Below are positions 24,744 through 33,054 of a stretch of DNA of 64,000 nucleotides, piece after piece; the first letter of the stretch is position 1, and each line of letters starts with the position of its first letter. The position numbers were made by a program, and so were the translations under genes. Under the pieces are notes generated by a model. It was not told the origin of the DNA. It saw only the letters and a program-made list of their open reading frames with translations, and did no database searches. Source of the stretch: Shewanella sp. GD04112 (GTDB lineage Bacteria; Pseudomonadota; Gammaproteobacteria; Enterobacterales; Shewanellaceae); NCBI RefSeq assembly GCF_029835735.1, contig NZ_JAOEAL010000002.1, positions 1 to 64,000 on the forward strand, given 5' to 3'.

Positions 24744-25619
24744 TTACGCCGCCGCCGTATTCAGCAGCCAGCGGGCGAATTGCTGCATGGCCGGGGTTTC
24801 CGTACGGGACTGTAACCGCGTCAGCCAGTAGCCGCCGAGGGTGATTTCTGCGGCAAACGGCTGTACCAGTGCGCCTGACTGTAACAGGCGGCTGAACATA
24901 CATACCGGTGCGATCGCTACCCCGGCACCCAGTTGTGCCGCCTCGGCCATGGCCAGTGAGGTATCGAACACCATTACCGGCTGTGACGGGGAAGGCGGTG
25001 TGCCGCCCGCACAATCCAGCCAGCGGCTCCATTCATCCCGGCGGAATGAGCGCAGCAGGGTAAAGCGGTGAACATCATCCGGCTGCTGTAACTGTTCTGC
25101 AATGGCCGGTGAGCACAGCGGAGCGTGTGGTGCACTGAAAATCAGTTCCGCATCTGACTCATGCCACGCGCCGTTACCGAAACGGATCGTATAATCATGC
25201 CCTTCCGCCGCCGGGTCCACATGATTGTTATGGGTGGAGATATGCAGATCAATATGCGGATGGCTGTCATAGAATCCGGCCAGACGCGGCAGCAGCCAGC
25301 CTGCGGCAAATGTTCCCACCGCACCGACTTTCACCCGCTCACGGAACTGCCCGTGAGAAAAACACTCCAGAGTATCCGCAATCCGGTCAAACGCCTCATT
25401 GAGCACCGGCAGTAATCCCTCACCTTCATGGGTCAGCACCAGCCCGCGCGAGACGCGGGTAAACAGCACACAGCCGAGTTGTTCTTCCAGCGCCCTGACC
25501 TGCTGGCTGACGGCGGCATGGGTGACATTCAGCTCAATCGCCGCGCGGGTAAAACTGAGATGACGGGCGGCGGCCTCAAAGGCGCGCAGCGGGTTAAGGG
25601 GGAGATAACGTCTGACCAT
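24744..25619 (-). CDS. ampR: AmpR, LysR-type regulator of a class C beta-lactamase
   Basis: This 291-residue LysR-type activator has an N-terminal winged helix (ALELNVTHAAVSQQVRALEE-like, residues about 25-45) and a C-terminal muropeptide-sensing domain. AmpR controls a divergently transcribed ampC in Enterobacterales. No ampC or blaDHA gene is present here, so this is an orphan regulator. It sits between qnrA1 and qacEdelta1 as in the In36/In37-type complex integrons. The divergent promoter region upstream is only partly preserved (25620-25804). Confidence 0.93.
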   Translation of the reverse strand: MVRRYLPLNPLRAFEAAARHLSFTRAAIELNVTHAAVSQQVRALEEQLGCVLFTRVSRGLVLTHEGEGLLPVLNEAFDRIADTLECFSHGQFRERVKVGAVGTFAAGWLLPRLAGFYDSHPHIDLHISTHNNHVDPAAEGHDYTIRFGNGAWHESDAELIFSAPHAPLCSPAIAEQLQQPDDVHRFTLLRSFRRDEWSRWLDCAGGTPPSPSQPVMVFDTSLAMAEAAQLGAGVAIAPVCMFSRLLQSGALVQPFAAEITLGGYWLTRLQSRTETPAMQQFARWLLNTAAA

Positions 25620-25804
25620 AATCCACCTGTAAGTTTTTCTTTAGGGCAGTTGAGTCTTCATAATGCCTCCTTTGAAGGGAAGGTATAACGTCGGCTGCGG
25701 CAGCAGAGAAACGGCATTCCGGCGGTAATACTCTGCTATAGCAGAATCTGCCTTGTTGTAGCGCGGAACTCAAGTGATATTTGCCTCTTGTGTTTGCATT
25801 CGAG

Positions 25805-26461
25805 CTAATCCGGCAGCACTATTACTCCCAAGGGTTCCAGCAGTTGCTCCTGTTGCCAGGCACAGATCTTGACTCCTTCGAGGTTGACCCGTCTGGGGTC
25901 GAGCCCATCCAGATCGGCAAAGGTCAGGTCACAGCCCCGCAGATTGACCTGTTGCCAACAGTCGCGGGAGAAGGTGCCGCGGCTGAGATCTGAGCCCATC
26001 AAGGAAGCGCCGCTGAGATTGGCATTGCTCCAGTTGTTTTCAAACAGCTCGCATTTTTCCAGGCATTGGCCACTCAAGTTGGTATAGGCCAGGTTGCAAC
26101 CTGAGATATAAGCCGAGCAGAAGTACATCTTATGGCTGACTTGATTGTAGAAGCGGGCCCGGGAAAAGTTGGCGCCCTTGAGATCGCACTCCCTGAACTC
26201 TATGCCAAAGCAGTTGGCACCGCTGAAGTTGGCCAAAGACAGACGGCAGGCCTTGAAACTGGCATCGCGCAGATCGGCATAGCTGAAGTGACACCCTTCA
26301 ACGGCGCCGCTTTCAATGAAACTGCAATCCTCGAAACTGGCATCCTGCAGCTGACAGTGGCTGAAGTCACACTGATAAAAGCGGCAGCGGCGAAAACGGC
26401 TGTCACTCAAATCCTGGCGTGAGAAATCCTCTTGCTGAAAAACTTTATCAATAATATCCAT
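25805..26461 (-). CDS. qnrA1: quinolone-resistance pentapeptide-repeat protein QnrA1
   Basis: This 218-residue right-handed beta-helix protein is built of A(D/N)LXX pentapeptide repeats (for example ANFSGANCFGIEFRECDLKG). It mimics DNA and protects gyrase and topoisomerase IV from quinolones. Sequence agrees with QnrA1 throughout as I recall it. It lies immediately on the oriIS side of ISCR1 (30 bp from 26492), the position served by outward ISCR1 promoters. Confidence 0.96.
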   Translation of the reverse strand: MDIIDKVFQQEDFSRQDLSDSRFRRCRFYQCDFSHCQLQDASFEDCSFIESGAVEGCHFSYADLRDASFKACRLSLANFSGANCFGIEFRECDLKGANFSRARFYNQVSHKMYFCSAYISGCNLAYTNLSGQCLEKCELFENNWSNANLSGASLMGSDLSRGTFSRDCWQQVNLRGCDLTFADLDGLDPRRVNLEGVKICAWQQEQLLEPLGVIVLPD

Positions 26462-26724
26462 ACGGCTTCCTTTAATCAGGGAGGGTGCTAACGGGTATAG
26501 GAAGTATAAACCACCTTTTTGCTCCTCATCCGAAGTATCTTACCTGAAATTCCCTCACTCGTTTACCGCTCAAGCCCCAATTTTAACTGCCGGTCCAGCC
26601 TAAACCGCTCTAATAAGGTTCGATTTGGCGGTAAAATCTCTAGCCTGATAGCTCGAGAGATACAAACTGCCCCACCGCCCCGTTTAAAAGTTGGCAGTGT
26701 TGAGCAGTGTTGGATTTGGGGTCG

Positions 26725-28266
26725 TCAGTCAAAGAGACGACTCTGTGATGGATCGAACAGGCTGGGAGTCAGTGGCGGCGCTCGTTCTGGTGGCAGCTCA
26801 CGCTGCTTGGCGGCATTCGCCTTGGCTGTTTTCTGTTTCAGATGCTTGAGAATCTGCTCAATGACCTTCGGATCTTCGATGCTGGCAATCACTTTGACGT
26901 GACCGCCGCAGTGTTCGCAGACTTCAATATCAATATTGAAGACTCGCTTGAGGCGTTGCATCCAGGTCATGGCGCGGTGGCGCTCTGCAGGACTCTTGTC
27001 ACGCCAGTTAGTATCGAGACCTTCCGATTTGTCGGGCTTCTTGCCCCGCTTGGCGGGTGTTACTTGAACTCGGTGTTTGCTGTTCGGTGCAAAGACGCCG
27101 TGGAAGCGTGTGAGGTTGACTCGCGGCTTAGGTACCAACGCAGCGAGTTTGGCGATGAAGTCCAGCGGCTCGAAGATCACATGGGTGGTGCCATTGCGGT
27201 ACGGAGTTTTGAGCTCGTAACGCACCTGCCCATTGGCGGTTAATGCCAGACGTTTTTCTGAAACCGCTGGCCGACTAATGTAGCGACACAAGCGCTCAAG
27301 CTTATCCCGCTGATGCGCTTCGGCCATCACACCGGCGTGTAGCGAGAAACCAGCATGGTTGGCTACTCGACTGCTTGAGTCGGCTTTATCCTCACGCCCT
27401 GGCAAGGTTTGCAGGGTGAAGACTTTGCGCCCTTGCTGGGGGCCGACGGCAATGCGATACGTAACCGAAGCACCATGTAATTGAGTCAGCGTATCGTCTT
27501 CGCCCTCTTCCAGTGTCAACCACGTATTCTCGGCATCACGCTCCAAAATCCCACGCTTTTCCATGCAGCGAGCGATGCGATGGCTGAGGGTGTGAGCGAG
27601 CGTATTCAGCTCATCGTAAGTGGGTGCCTTGACACGATGGAAGCGTTGCTTGCCATAGTCATCTTCGGCATAGACACCATCGAGAAACAGCATGTGGTAG
27701 TGGACATTGAGATTTAGCGCGGAGCCAAAGCGTTGGATAAGAGTCACTGAGCCAGTTTGTGCAGAGGCTTTGGTGTAACCGGCTTTTTTGATCAGATGAG
27801 TTGAGAGTGTACGATAGACGATACTCAAGACCTGGCCCATCAGCTGGGGATGGCGAGCCAGCAAAAAGCGTAGCTGGAAAGGAAAGCTGAGCACCCACTG
27901 GCGAATGGGCTCCTTGGGGAAGACTTCGTCTATCAGCAGCGCCGCACTCTCGGCCATCCGGCGGGCACCGCAGCTAGGGCAAAAGCCGCGTCGTTTACAG
28001 CTGAAGGCGACCAGACGCTCGTGATGACAATCCTCGCAGCGAACCCGCATGAAACCATACTCCAGACGGCCACATTGGAGGAGGTCGTTGAATTCTTGTT
28101 GGATGTAGCGAGGCAGGTGTTGACCTTGGGCTTCGAGTGAGGCTTTGAAGGCTGGGTAGTGCTGCTCAACCAGCTGGTAGAGCAGCGTCTGGTCGGGTTG
28201 GTGGCGTTCGTAACCGTTTGTTTGAGTGGGCGATTGACTCGCCGTGGCGTTCCTTGCCAGCGACAT
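26725..28266 (-). CDS. ISCR1 transposase Orf513 (copy 2)
   Basis: Translation equals copy 1 over all 513 residues, with the same zinc-binding cysteines and HYH motif. Being intact, either copy could act on both elements. Adjacent qnrA1 was presumably mobilised by readthrough past terIS of an earlier ISCR1. Confidence 0.96.
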   Translation of the reverse strand: MSLARNATASQSPTQTNGYERHQPDQTLLYQLVEQHYPAFKASLEAQGQHLPRYIQQEFNDLLQCGRLEYGFMRVRCEDCHHERLVAFSCKRRGFCPSCGARRMAESAALLIDEVFPKEPIRQWVLSFPFQLRFLLARHPQLMGQVLSIVYRTLSTHLIKKAGYTKASAQTGSVTLIQRFGSALNLNVHYHMLFLDGVYAEDDYGKQRFHRVKAPTYDELNTLAHTLSHRIARCMEKRGILERDAENTWLTLEEGEDDTLTQLHGASVTYRIAVGPQQGRKVFTLQTLPGREDKADSSSRVANHAGFSLHAGVMAEAHQRDKLERLCRYISRPAVSEKRLALTANGQVRYELKTPYRNGTTHVIFEPLDFIAKLAALVPKPRVNLTRFHGVFAPNSKHRVQVTPAKRGKKPDKSEGLDTNWRDKSPAERHRAMTWMQRLKRVFNIDIEVCEHCGGHVKVIASIEDPKVIEQILKHLKQKTAKANAAKQRELPPERAPPLTPSLFDPSQSRLFD

Positions 28267-28453
28267 GGGTATCCTCCGCTGATACTGTGGTTATGTACAG
28301 TATCAGCGGCTTGCGTTCAGACGTCCAGTCTGGCCCTAGACATCGCTAAATGCTTAACCCGCAATAGCCCTCACGAGTTGTTATCAGCCACTACCGGTTG
28401 AGCGAGAAGGTTTTGGGTTCAGGGTGCTATTGCTCCACCAATCACAATACTGA

Positions 28454-28483
28454 AGCCCCAACTGTTATCAGTTGGGGCTTTTT
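28454..28483 (+). terminator. terminator upstream of orf513 (copy 2)
   Basis: Same AGCCCCAACT / AGTTGGGGCT stem and T-run as at 23097-23126, in the duplicated ISCR1. Confidence 0.75.
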
Positions 28484-28670
28484 CTTGTCTGTTTGCGGCG
28501 GTTGCGTTTTATCGGTAGTCGTCGAGCTCTGCACCATCCCACATAAGAGCTTAACGGTGCGATCTTCAACGCCATCACACAAAACTTTCTTTTTCACGCA
28601 CAGTCAACTTATTGGATGTTTTATTAACAACCCAAAAGGAGATATTTAGCGGGCGGCCGGAAGGTGAATG

Positions 28671-29510
28671 CTAGGCATGATCTAACCCTCGGTCTCTGGC
28701 GTCGCGACTGCGAAATTTCGCGAGGGTTTCCGAGAAGGTGATTGCGCTTCGCAGATCTCCAGGCGCGTGGGTGCGGACGTAGTCAGCGCCATTGCCGATC
28801 GCGTGAAGTTCCGCCGCAAGGCTCGCTGGACCCAGATCCTTTACAGGAAGGCCAACGGTGGCGCCCAAGAAGGATTTCCGCGACACCGAGACCAATAGCG
28901 GAAGCCCCAACGCCGACTTCAGCTTTTGAAGGTTCGACAGCACGTGCAGCGATGTTTCCGGTGCGGGGCTCAAGAAAAATCCCATCCCCGGATCGAGGAT
29001 GAGCCGGTCGGCAGCGACCCCGCTCCGTCGCAAGGCGGAAACCCGCGCCTCGAAGAACCGCACAATCTCGTCGAGCGCGTCTTCGGGTCGAAGGTGACCG
29101 GTGCGGGTGGCGATGCCATCCCGCTGCGCTGAGTGCATAACCACCAGCCTGCAGTCCGCCTCAGCAATATCGGGATAGAGCGCAGGGTCAGGAAATCCTT
29201 GGATATCGTTCAGGTAGCCCACGCCGCGCTTGAGCGCATAGCGCTGGGTTTCCGGTTGGAAGCTGTCGATTGAAACACGGTGCATCTGATCGGACAGGGC
29301 GTCTAAGAGCGGCGCAATACGTCTGATCTCATCGGCCGGCGATACAGGCCTCGCGTCCGGATGGCTGGCGGCCGGTCCGACATCCACGACGTCTGATCCG
29401 ACTCGCAGCATTTCGATCGCCGCGGTGACAGCGCCGGCGGGGTCTAGCCGCCGGCTCTCATCGAAGAAGGAGTCCTCGGTGAGATTCAGAATGCCGAACA
29501 CCGTCACCAT
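28671..29510 (-). CDS. sul1: Sul1 (copy 3)
   Basis: Same 279-residue Sul1 protein as the other two copies. This one belongs to the full 3'-CS directly downstream of the arr-3 cassette, so it is the copy best placed to be read from the cassette promoter Pc. Its 3' side is cut by ISCR1 at 28646. Confidence 0.97.
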   Translation of the reverse strand: MVTVFGILNLTEDSFFDESRRLDPAGAVTAAIEMLRVGSDVVDVGPAASHPDARPVSPADEIRRIAPLLDALSDQMHRVSIDSFQPETQRYALKRGVGYLNDIQGFPDPALYPDIAEADCRLVVMHSAQRDGIATRTGHLRPEDALDEIVRFFEARVSALRRSGVAADRLILDPGMGFFLSPAPETSLHVLSNLQKLKSALGLPLLVSVSRKSFLGATVGLPVKDLGPASLAAELHAIGNGADYVRTHAPGDLRSAITFSETLAKFRSRDARDRGLDHA

Positions 29511-29851
29511 GGCGTCGGCCTCCGCAGCGACTTCCACGATGGGGATCGGGCGAGCAAAAAGGCAGCAATTATGAGCCCCATACCTACAAAGCCCCACGCA
29601 TCAAGCTTTTGCCCATGAAGCAACCAGGCAATGGCTGTAATTATGACGACGCCGAGTCCCGACCAGACTGCATAAGCAACACCGACAGGGATGGATTTCA
29701 GAACCAGAGAAAGAAAATAAAATGCGATGCCATAACCGATTATGACAACGGCGGAAGGGGCAAGCTTAGTAAAGCCCTCGCTAGATTTTAATGCGGATGT
29801 TGCGATTACTTCGCCAACTATTGCGATAACAAGAAAAAGCCAGCCTTTCAT
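29504..29851 (-). CDS. qacEdelta1: QacEdelta1 (copy 3)
   Basis: Complete 115-residue delta1 protein, same translation as copy 1, with its own leader and ribosome-binding site. It follows the arr-3 attC and overlaps sul1 by seven bases. It shares sequence with copy 1 from 29504 up to 29962, where the attC sites of arr-3 and aadA1 begin to differ. Confidence 0.97.
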   Translation of the reverse strand: MKGWLFLVIAIVGEVIATSALKSSEGFTKLAPSAVVIIGYGIAFYFLSLVLKSIPVGVAYAVWSGLGVVIITAIAWLLHGQKLDAWGFVGMGLIIAAFLLARSPSWKSLRRPTPW

Positions 29852-29956
29852 GATATATCTCCCAATTTGTGTAGGGCTTATTATGCACGCTTAAAAATAA
29901 TAAAAGCAGACTTGACCTGATAGTTTGGCTGTGAGCAATTATGTGCTTAGTGCATC

Positions 29957-30067
29957 TAACGCCGCCATAAACGGCGACAGGGTGGCGCGCCTATTGCGCA
30001 TAAAATGGCGAAGCCATGCGCAACAGGCGCGGAATCTCTGGCGTCCGGTTTGATGGCTTTGTTATGC
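29957..30067 (-). other. attC of the arr-3 cassette
   Basis: Cores TAACGCC at the qacE side and GTTATGC at the gene side enclose an imperfect palindrome (ATGGCGAAGCCAT at the tip). It is the integrase recombination site at the 3' end of the arr-3 cassette and looks complete. Confidence 0.85.
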
Positions 30068-30073
30068 AAAGGA

Positions 30074-30526
30074 CTAGTCTTCAATGACGTGTAAACCACG
30101 GCGCTTTAAGTCCTCCAACGAATCCAACATTCCCCTTATTAATTCAACAGGATGCCCCTCCCAGTCTTCAACAACGCCAACAATTCTCAAGGGTTCGCAG
30201 GTTCTATAGGACTGTGTTGGATTACCGGGAAATCTTTTGTTCGTAAGATTCGGATCGTCTTCGAACGGTCCTGTTGGCTCAACTATGTATATGTAGCCGC
30301 GACCCTCGAGGCCAGACAGTGACATAGCAAGTTCAGCTCCCCAAACTGCTGGCTCCATCAAGGCTGAAAAGTAGATGTGCTTAAGAATACGACCGTCCTC
30401 GAAATGAGAGATGAACCCTGTGGTTAGCAAGTCACCAATCGCCAAATTGGCTTTGGTTCCATGATAGAACGGTCCTTGCACCTGCTTGTAATTATCATGA
30501 GAGATGGGAATCCAATCTTTTACCAT
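30074..30526 (-). CDS. arr-3: rifampicin ADP-ribosyltransferase Arr-3
   Basis: This 150-residue enzyme uses NAD to ADP-ribosylate rifamycins at the 23-hydroxyl. The family motif FYHGTKANLAIGDLL is at residues 19-33 and GYIYIVEPTGPFEDDPN lies mid-protein. It is the last cassette before the 3'-CS. Translation starts at ATG with GGGTCTTAAA upstream and no strong ribosome-binding site. Confidence 0.95.
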   Translation of the reverse strand: MVKDWIPISHDNYKQVQGPFYHGTKANLAIGDLLTTGFISHFEDGRILKHIYFSALMEPAVWGAELAMSLSGLEGRGYIYIVEPTGPFEDDPNLTNKRFPGNPTQSYRTCEPLRIVGVVEDWEGHPVELIRGMLDSLEDLKRRGLHVIED

Positions 30527-30559
30527 TTTAAGACCCTTAATTGTTGGGATTTGGCTGCA

Positions 30560-30616
30560 TAACGCCTGAAATAAGCCGTGCCGCGAAGCGGCATCGGCTT
30601 GATTGAATTGTTAGAC
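30560..30616 (-). other. attC of the catB3 cassette
   Basis: TAACGCC ... GTTAGAC with the stem AAGCCGTGCCGCG / CGGCATCGGCTT, a typical 60-bp attC. The GTTAGAC core overlaps the catB3 stop codon. Confidence 0.88.
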
Positions 30617-31243
30617 GGCAAACTCGAGCCAATACTTGTGCAGGCCAACAATATTAGACGAGCACAGCATGGGCATTGCCGCTTTGATCTTCTCCAGTGA
30701 CCAATTCCACCACTCCATCTCCAGAAGCAATGAAATTTCCTCATCGGTGAAGCGTTTCTTAATCTTCTTAGCGGGATTGCCGCCAACGATAGCGTAAGGC
30801 TCCACATCTTTTGTCACCAACGAGCGGCTGCCTATCACCGCACCGTGCCCGATCTTGATTCCGGGCATGACCATTGCCTCAGAGCCGATCCAAACGTCAT
30901 TGCCAATGACAGTATTACCTGCTTTTTGGAAGGCATCGAGTGCGCTTGAGAATGCAGGTTCTTCCTGCATATAAAAGAACGGGAAAGATGATGCCCAGTC
31001 GTACCGATGCCCCTGATTGCCAGCCATGATAAAGGAAGCCCCACTCCCGATAGAGCAGAAACTACCGATGATCAACTTATCAACGTCATCACGGTCCGGA
31101 AACAGATACCGTGCGCAGTCATCGAATGAGTGCCCATGATAGTAGCCAGAGTAATAGCTGTACCGCCCAACTTTGATATTGGGGTTCTTCACTTGCTCAG
31201 AAAGCAGCTTGCCTTTGAAGGGGCTATCAAAGTAGTTGGTCAT
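30611..31243 (-). CDS. catB3: chloramphenicol O-acetyltransferase CatB3
   Basis: This 210-residue xenobiotic acetyltransferase acetylates chloramphenicol with acetyl-CoA. The left-handed parallel beta-helix is evident from hexapeptide repeats such as IGNDVWIGSEAMVMPGIKIG and HGAVIGSRSLV. It forms trimers. The gene is full length here, whereas many blaOXA-1/catB3 arrays carry a truncated catB3. It lies third in the array between blaOXA-1 and arr-3. Confidence 0.96.
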   Translation of the reverse strand: MTNYFDSPFKGKLLSEQVKNPNIKVGRYSYYSGYYHGHSFDDCARYLFPDRDDVDKLIIGSFCSIGSGASFIMAGNQGHRYDWASSFPFFYMQEEPAFSSALDAFQKAGNTVIGNDVWIGSEAMVMPGIKIGHGAVIGSRSLVTKDVEPYAIVGGNPAKKIKKRFTDEEISLLLEMEWWNWSLEKIKAAMPMLCSSNIVGLHKYWLEFAV

Positions 31244-31274
31244 AAGAGATCCCGCGGTCTGTGACTTTGCCGTC

Positions 31275-31361
31275 TAACGTTTGAAATAAGGGGCGCCGAG
31301 CGCCAGCGAGGGGAGCCAAAAGCTTGCTTTTGGCCGTCCCGACTTGATTGAAGGGTTGGGC
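31275..31361 (-). other. attC of the blaOXA-1 cassette
   Basis: TAACGTT at 31275 and GTTGGGC at 31355 delimit an imperfect palindrome with an AAAAGCTTGCTTTT tip, placed between catB3 and blaOXA-1. Confidence 0.82.
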
Positions 31362-31380
31362 GATTTTGCCATTAGATTTT

Positions 31381-32211
31381 TTATAAATTTAGTGTGTTTA
31401 GAATGGTGATCGCATTTTTCTTGGCTTTTATGCTTGATGTTAAATTCGACCCCAAGTTTCCTGTAAGTGCGGACACAAAAACATATTTATGTCCTGATTT
31501 GCTTATAATAAACCCTTCAAACCATCCGTTTTGTAAGGTTCTATTTGCTGTGAATCCTGCACCAGTTTTCCCATACAGTTTTGTACTATTATCCAGATCT
31601 TGTAGATACATGTTCTCTATGGTGTTTTCTATGGCTGAGTTTTTAACTGGGAGATTGTGATTAATAATTTTACGCAGGAATTGAATTTGTTCTTCTGGTG
31701 AAATTTTTAAGCTACTTTCGAGCCATGCTTCTGTTAATCCGTTGTTTCTTTCTTTATCTCCAGAGAAGTCTTGATTTCCATAATCAAAATCTTTGAGATA
31801 ATTCTTGATTTTATTTAATCCAATTTTTTGGGTTATTTCTTGCGAAACCCAAACAACAGAAAATTGCATCCACGTCTTTGGTGTATGATTGCTGTTCCAG
31901 ATCTCCATTCCTTTGGGGGTTTTATCCCATTTGAATATGGTTTTCTGATCTATTATTTCCGCATCAAATGCCATAAGTGATAATGCGATCTTGAAAGTTG
32001 AATCTGGTGCCATTTGCGTTGCACACTTTGCTTTATTGAATTGAGCAATTTCAGCGTTTGTGGATGCATCGTAAAGTAAAAAACAACCTTCAGTTCCTTC
32101 AAATAATGGAGATGCAACAGTAGAGATATCTGTTGATGCACTGGCGCTGCTGTAGATAATATTTGCAATTATTAAAAAAATAGCGAAGTTGATATGTATT
32201 GTGTTTTTCAT
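31381..32211 (-). CDS. blaOXA-1: class D beta-lactamase OXA-1
   Basis: This 276-residue periplasmic oxacillinase hydrolyses amino- and ureidopenicillins and narrow-spectrum cephalosporins and resists clavulanate. A cleavable signal peptide occupies about residues 1-25 (FAIFLIIANIIYSSASA). Active-site motifs are STFK, SVV, YGN and KTG. I chose MKNTIHINF as start; the frame runs 15 codons further. Low GC compared with its neighbours is typical of this cassette. Confidence 0.97.
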   Translation of the reverse strand: MKNTIHINFAIFLIIANIIYSSASASTDISTVASPLFEGTEGCFLLYDASTNAEIAQFNKAKCATQMAPDSTFKIALSLMAFDAEIIDQKTIFKWDKTPKGMEIWNSNHTPKTWMQFSVVWVSQEITQKIGLNKIKNYLKDFDYGNQDFSGDKERNNGLTEAWLESSLKISPEEQIQFLRKIINHNLPVKNSAIENTIENMYLQDLDNSTKLYGKTGAGFTANRTLQNGWFEGFIISKSGHKYVFVSALTGNLGSNLTSSIKAKKNAITILNTLNL

Positions 32212-32277
32212 AATAAGTATTGGTTTGGTAAAGGGCTTAATTTTAACGGCTAACAATTAATGAGGCTCCGGGTTCGC

Positions 32278-32347
32278 CCAACGTTTGACATGAGGGGCGG
32301 CCAAGGGCGCCAGCCCTTGGACGTCCCCCTCGATGGAAGGGTTAGGC
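32278..32347 (-). other. attC of the aac(6')-Ib-cr cassette
   Basis: CAACGTT ... GTTAGGC flanks a 70-bp palindrome with the GGGCGCCAGCCC tip. GTTAGGC overlaps the aac(6')-Ib-cr stop. Confidence 0.85.
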
Positions 32348-32941
32348 ATCACTGCGTGTTCGCTCGAATGCCTGGCGTGTTTGAACCATGTACACGGCTG
32401 GACCATATGGGGTGGTTACGGTACCTTGCCTCTCAAACCCCGCTTTCTCGTAGCATCGGATCGCTCGCAAGTTGCTCGGCGACGGGTCCGTTTGGATCTT
32501 GGTGACCTCGGGATCATTGAACAGCAACTCAACCAGAGCTCGAACCAGCTTGGTTCCCAAGCCTTTGCCCAGTTGTGATGCATTCGCCAGTAACTGGTCT
32601 ATTCCGCGTACTCCTGGATCGGTTTCTTCTTCCCACCTTCCGTCCCCGCTTCCAAGAGCAACGTACGACTGGGCATACCCAATCGGCTCTCCATTCAGCA
32701 TTGCAATGTATGGAGTGACGGACTCTTGCGCTAAAACGCTTGGCAAGTACTGTTCCTGTACGTCAGCAAGTGTCGGGCGTGCTTCTTCTCCGCCCCACCA
32801 CTCGACGATATGAGATCGATTTAGCCACTCATAGAGCATCGCAAGGTCATGCTCAGTCATGAGGCGCAGTGTGACGGAATCGTTGCTGTTGGTCACGATG
32901 CTGTACTTTGTGATGCCTAACTTTGTTTTTGCGTTGCTCAT
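32342..32941 (-). CDS. aac(6')-Ib-cr: aminoglycoside/fluoroquinolone acetyltransferase AAC(6')-Ib-cr
   Basis: This 199-residue GNAT acetyltransferase modifies tobramycin, amikacin and kanamycin at 6'. Two substitutions add N-acetylation of ciprofloxacin and norfloxacin, and both are visible: Arg at the Trp102 position (GDGRWEEE, codon AGG) and Tyr at the Asp179 position (TTPYGPAVY, codon TAT). Leu in ASQLGKG indicates the amikacin-active form. I chose MSNAKTKLG as start. The leader shares about 100 bp with the qacE leader, a known form of this cassette. It is first in the array, nearest Pc. Confidence 0.97.
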   Translation of the reverse strand: MSNAKTKLGITKYSIVTNSNDSVTLRLMTEHDLAMLYEWLNRSHIVEWWGGEEARPTLADVQEQYLPSVLAQESVTPYIAMLNGEPIGYAQSYVALGSGDGRWEEETDPGVRGIDQLLANASQLGKGLGTKLVRALVELLFNDPEVTKIQTDPSPSNLRAIRCYEKAGFERQGTVTTPYGPAVYMVQTRQAFERTRSDA

Positions 32942-33054
32942 GATGTCTAACTCCCAATTTGTGTAGGGCTTATTATGCACGCTTAAAAATAATAAAAGCA
33001 GACTTGACCTGATAGTTTGGCTGTGAGCAATTATGTGCTTAGTGCATCTAACTT

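Larger units (their letters stand above)
26492..28646 (-). mobile_element. ISCR1 (copy 2)
   Basis: Second ISCR1, offset by exactly 5357 bp from the first. oriIS side abuts qnrA1 and terIS side abuts sul1 copy 3. Together with copy 1 it brackets the qnrA1-ampR-'hypA-sul1 unit in direct orientation. Confidence 0.93.
21135..29780. repeat. tandem direct repeat: ISCR1 plus partial 3'-CS (about 3.29 kb, period 5357 bp)
   Basis: 21135-24423 is repeated at 26492-29780. The ORF translations within it are the same in both, and a third partial copy of its 3'-CS part lies at 15893-17026. Homologous exchange between the two units would delete or amplify the 5357-bp qnrA1 segment. Confidence 0.92.
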
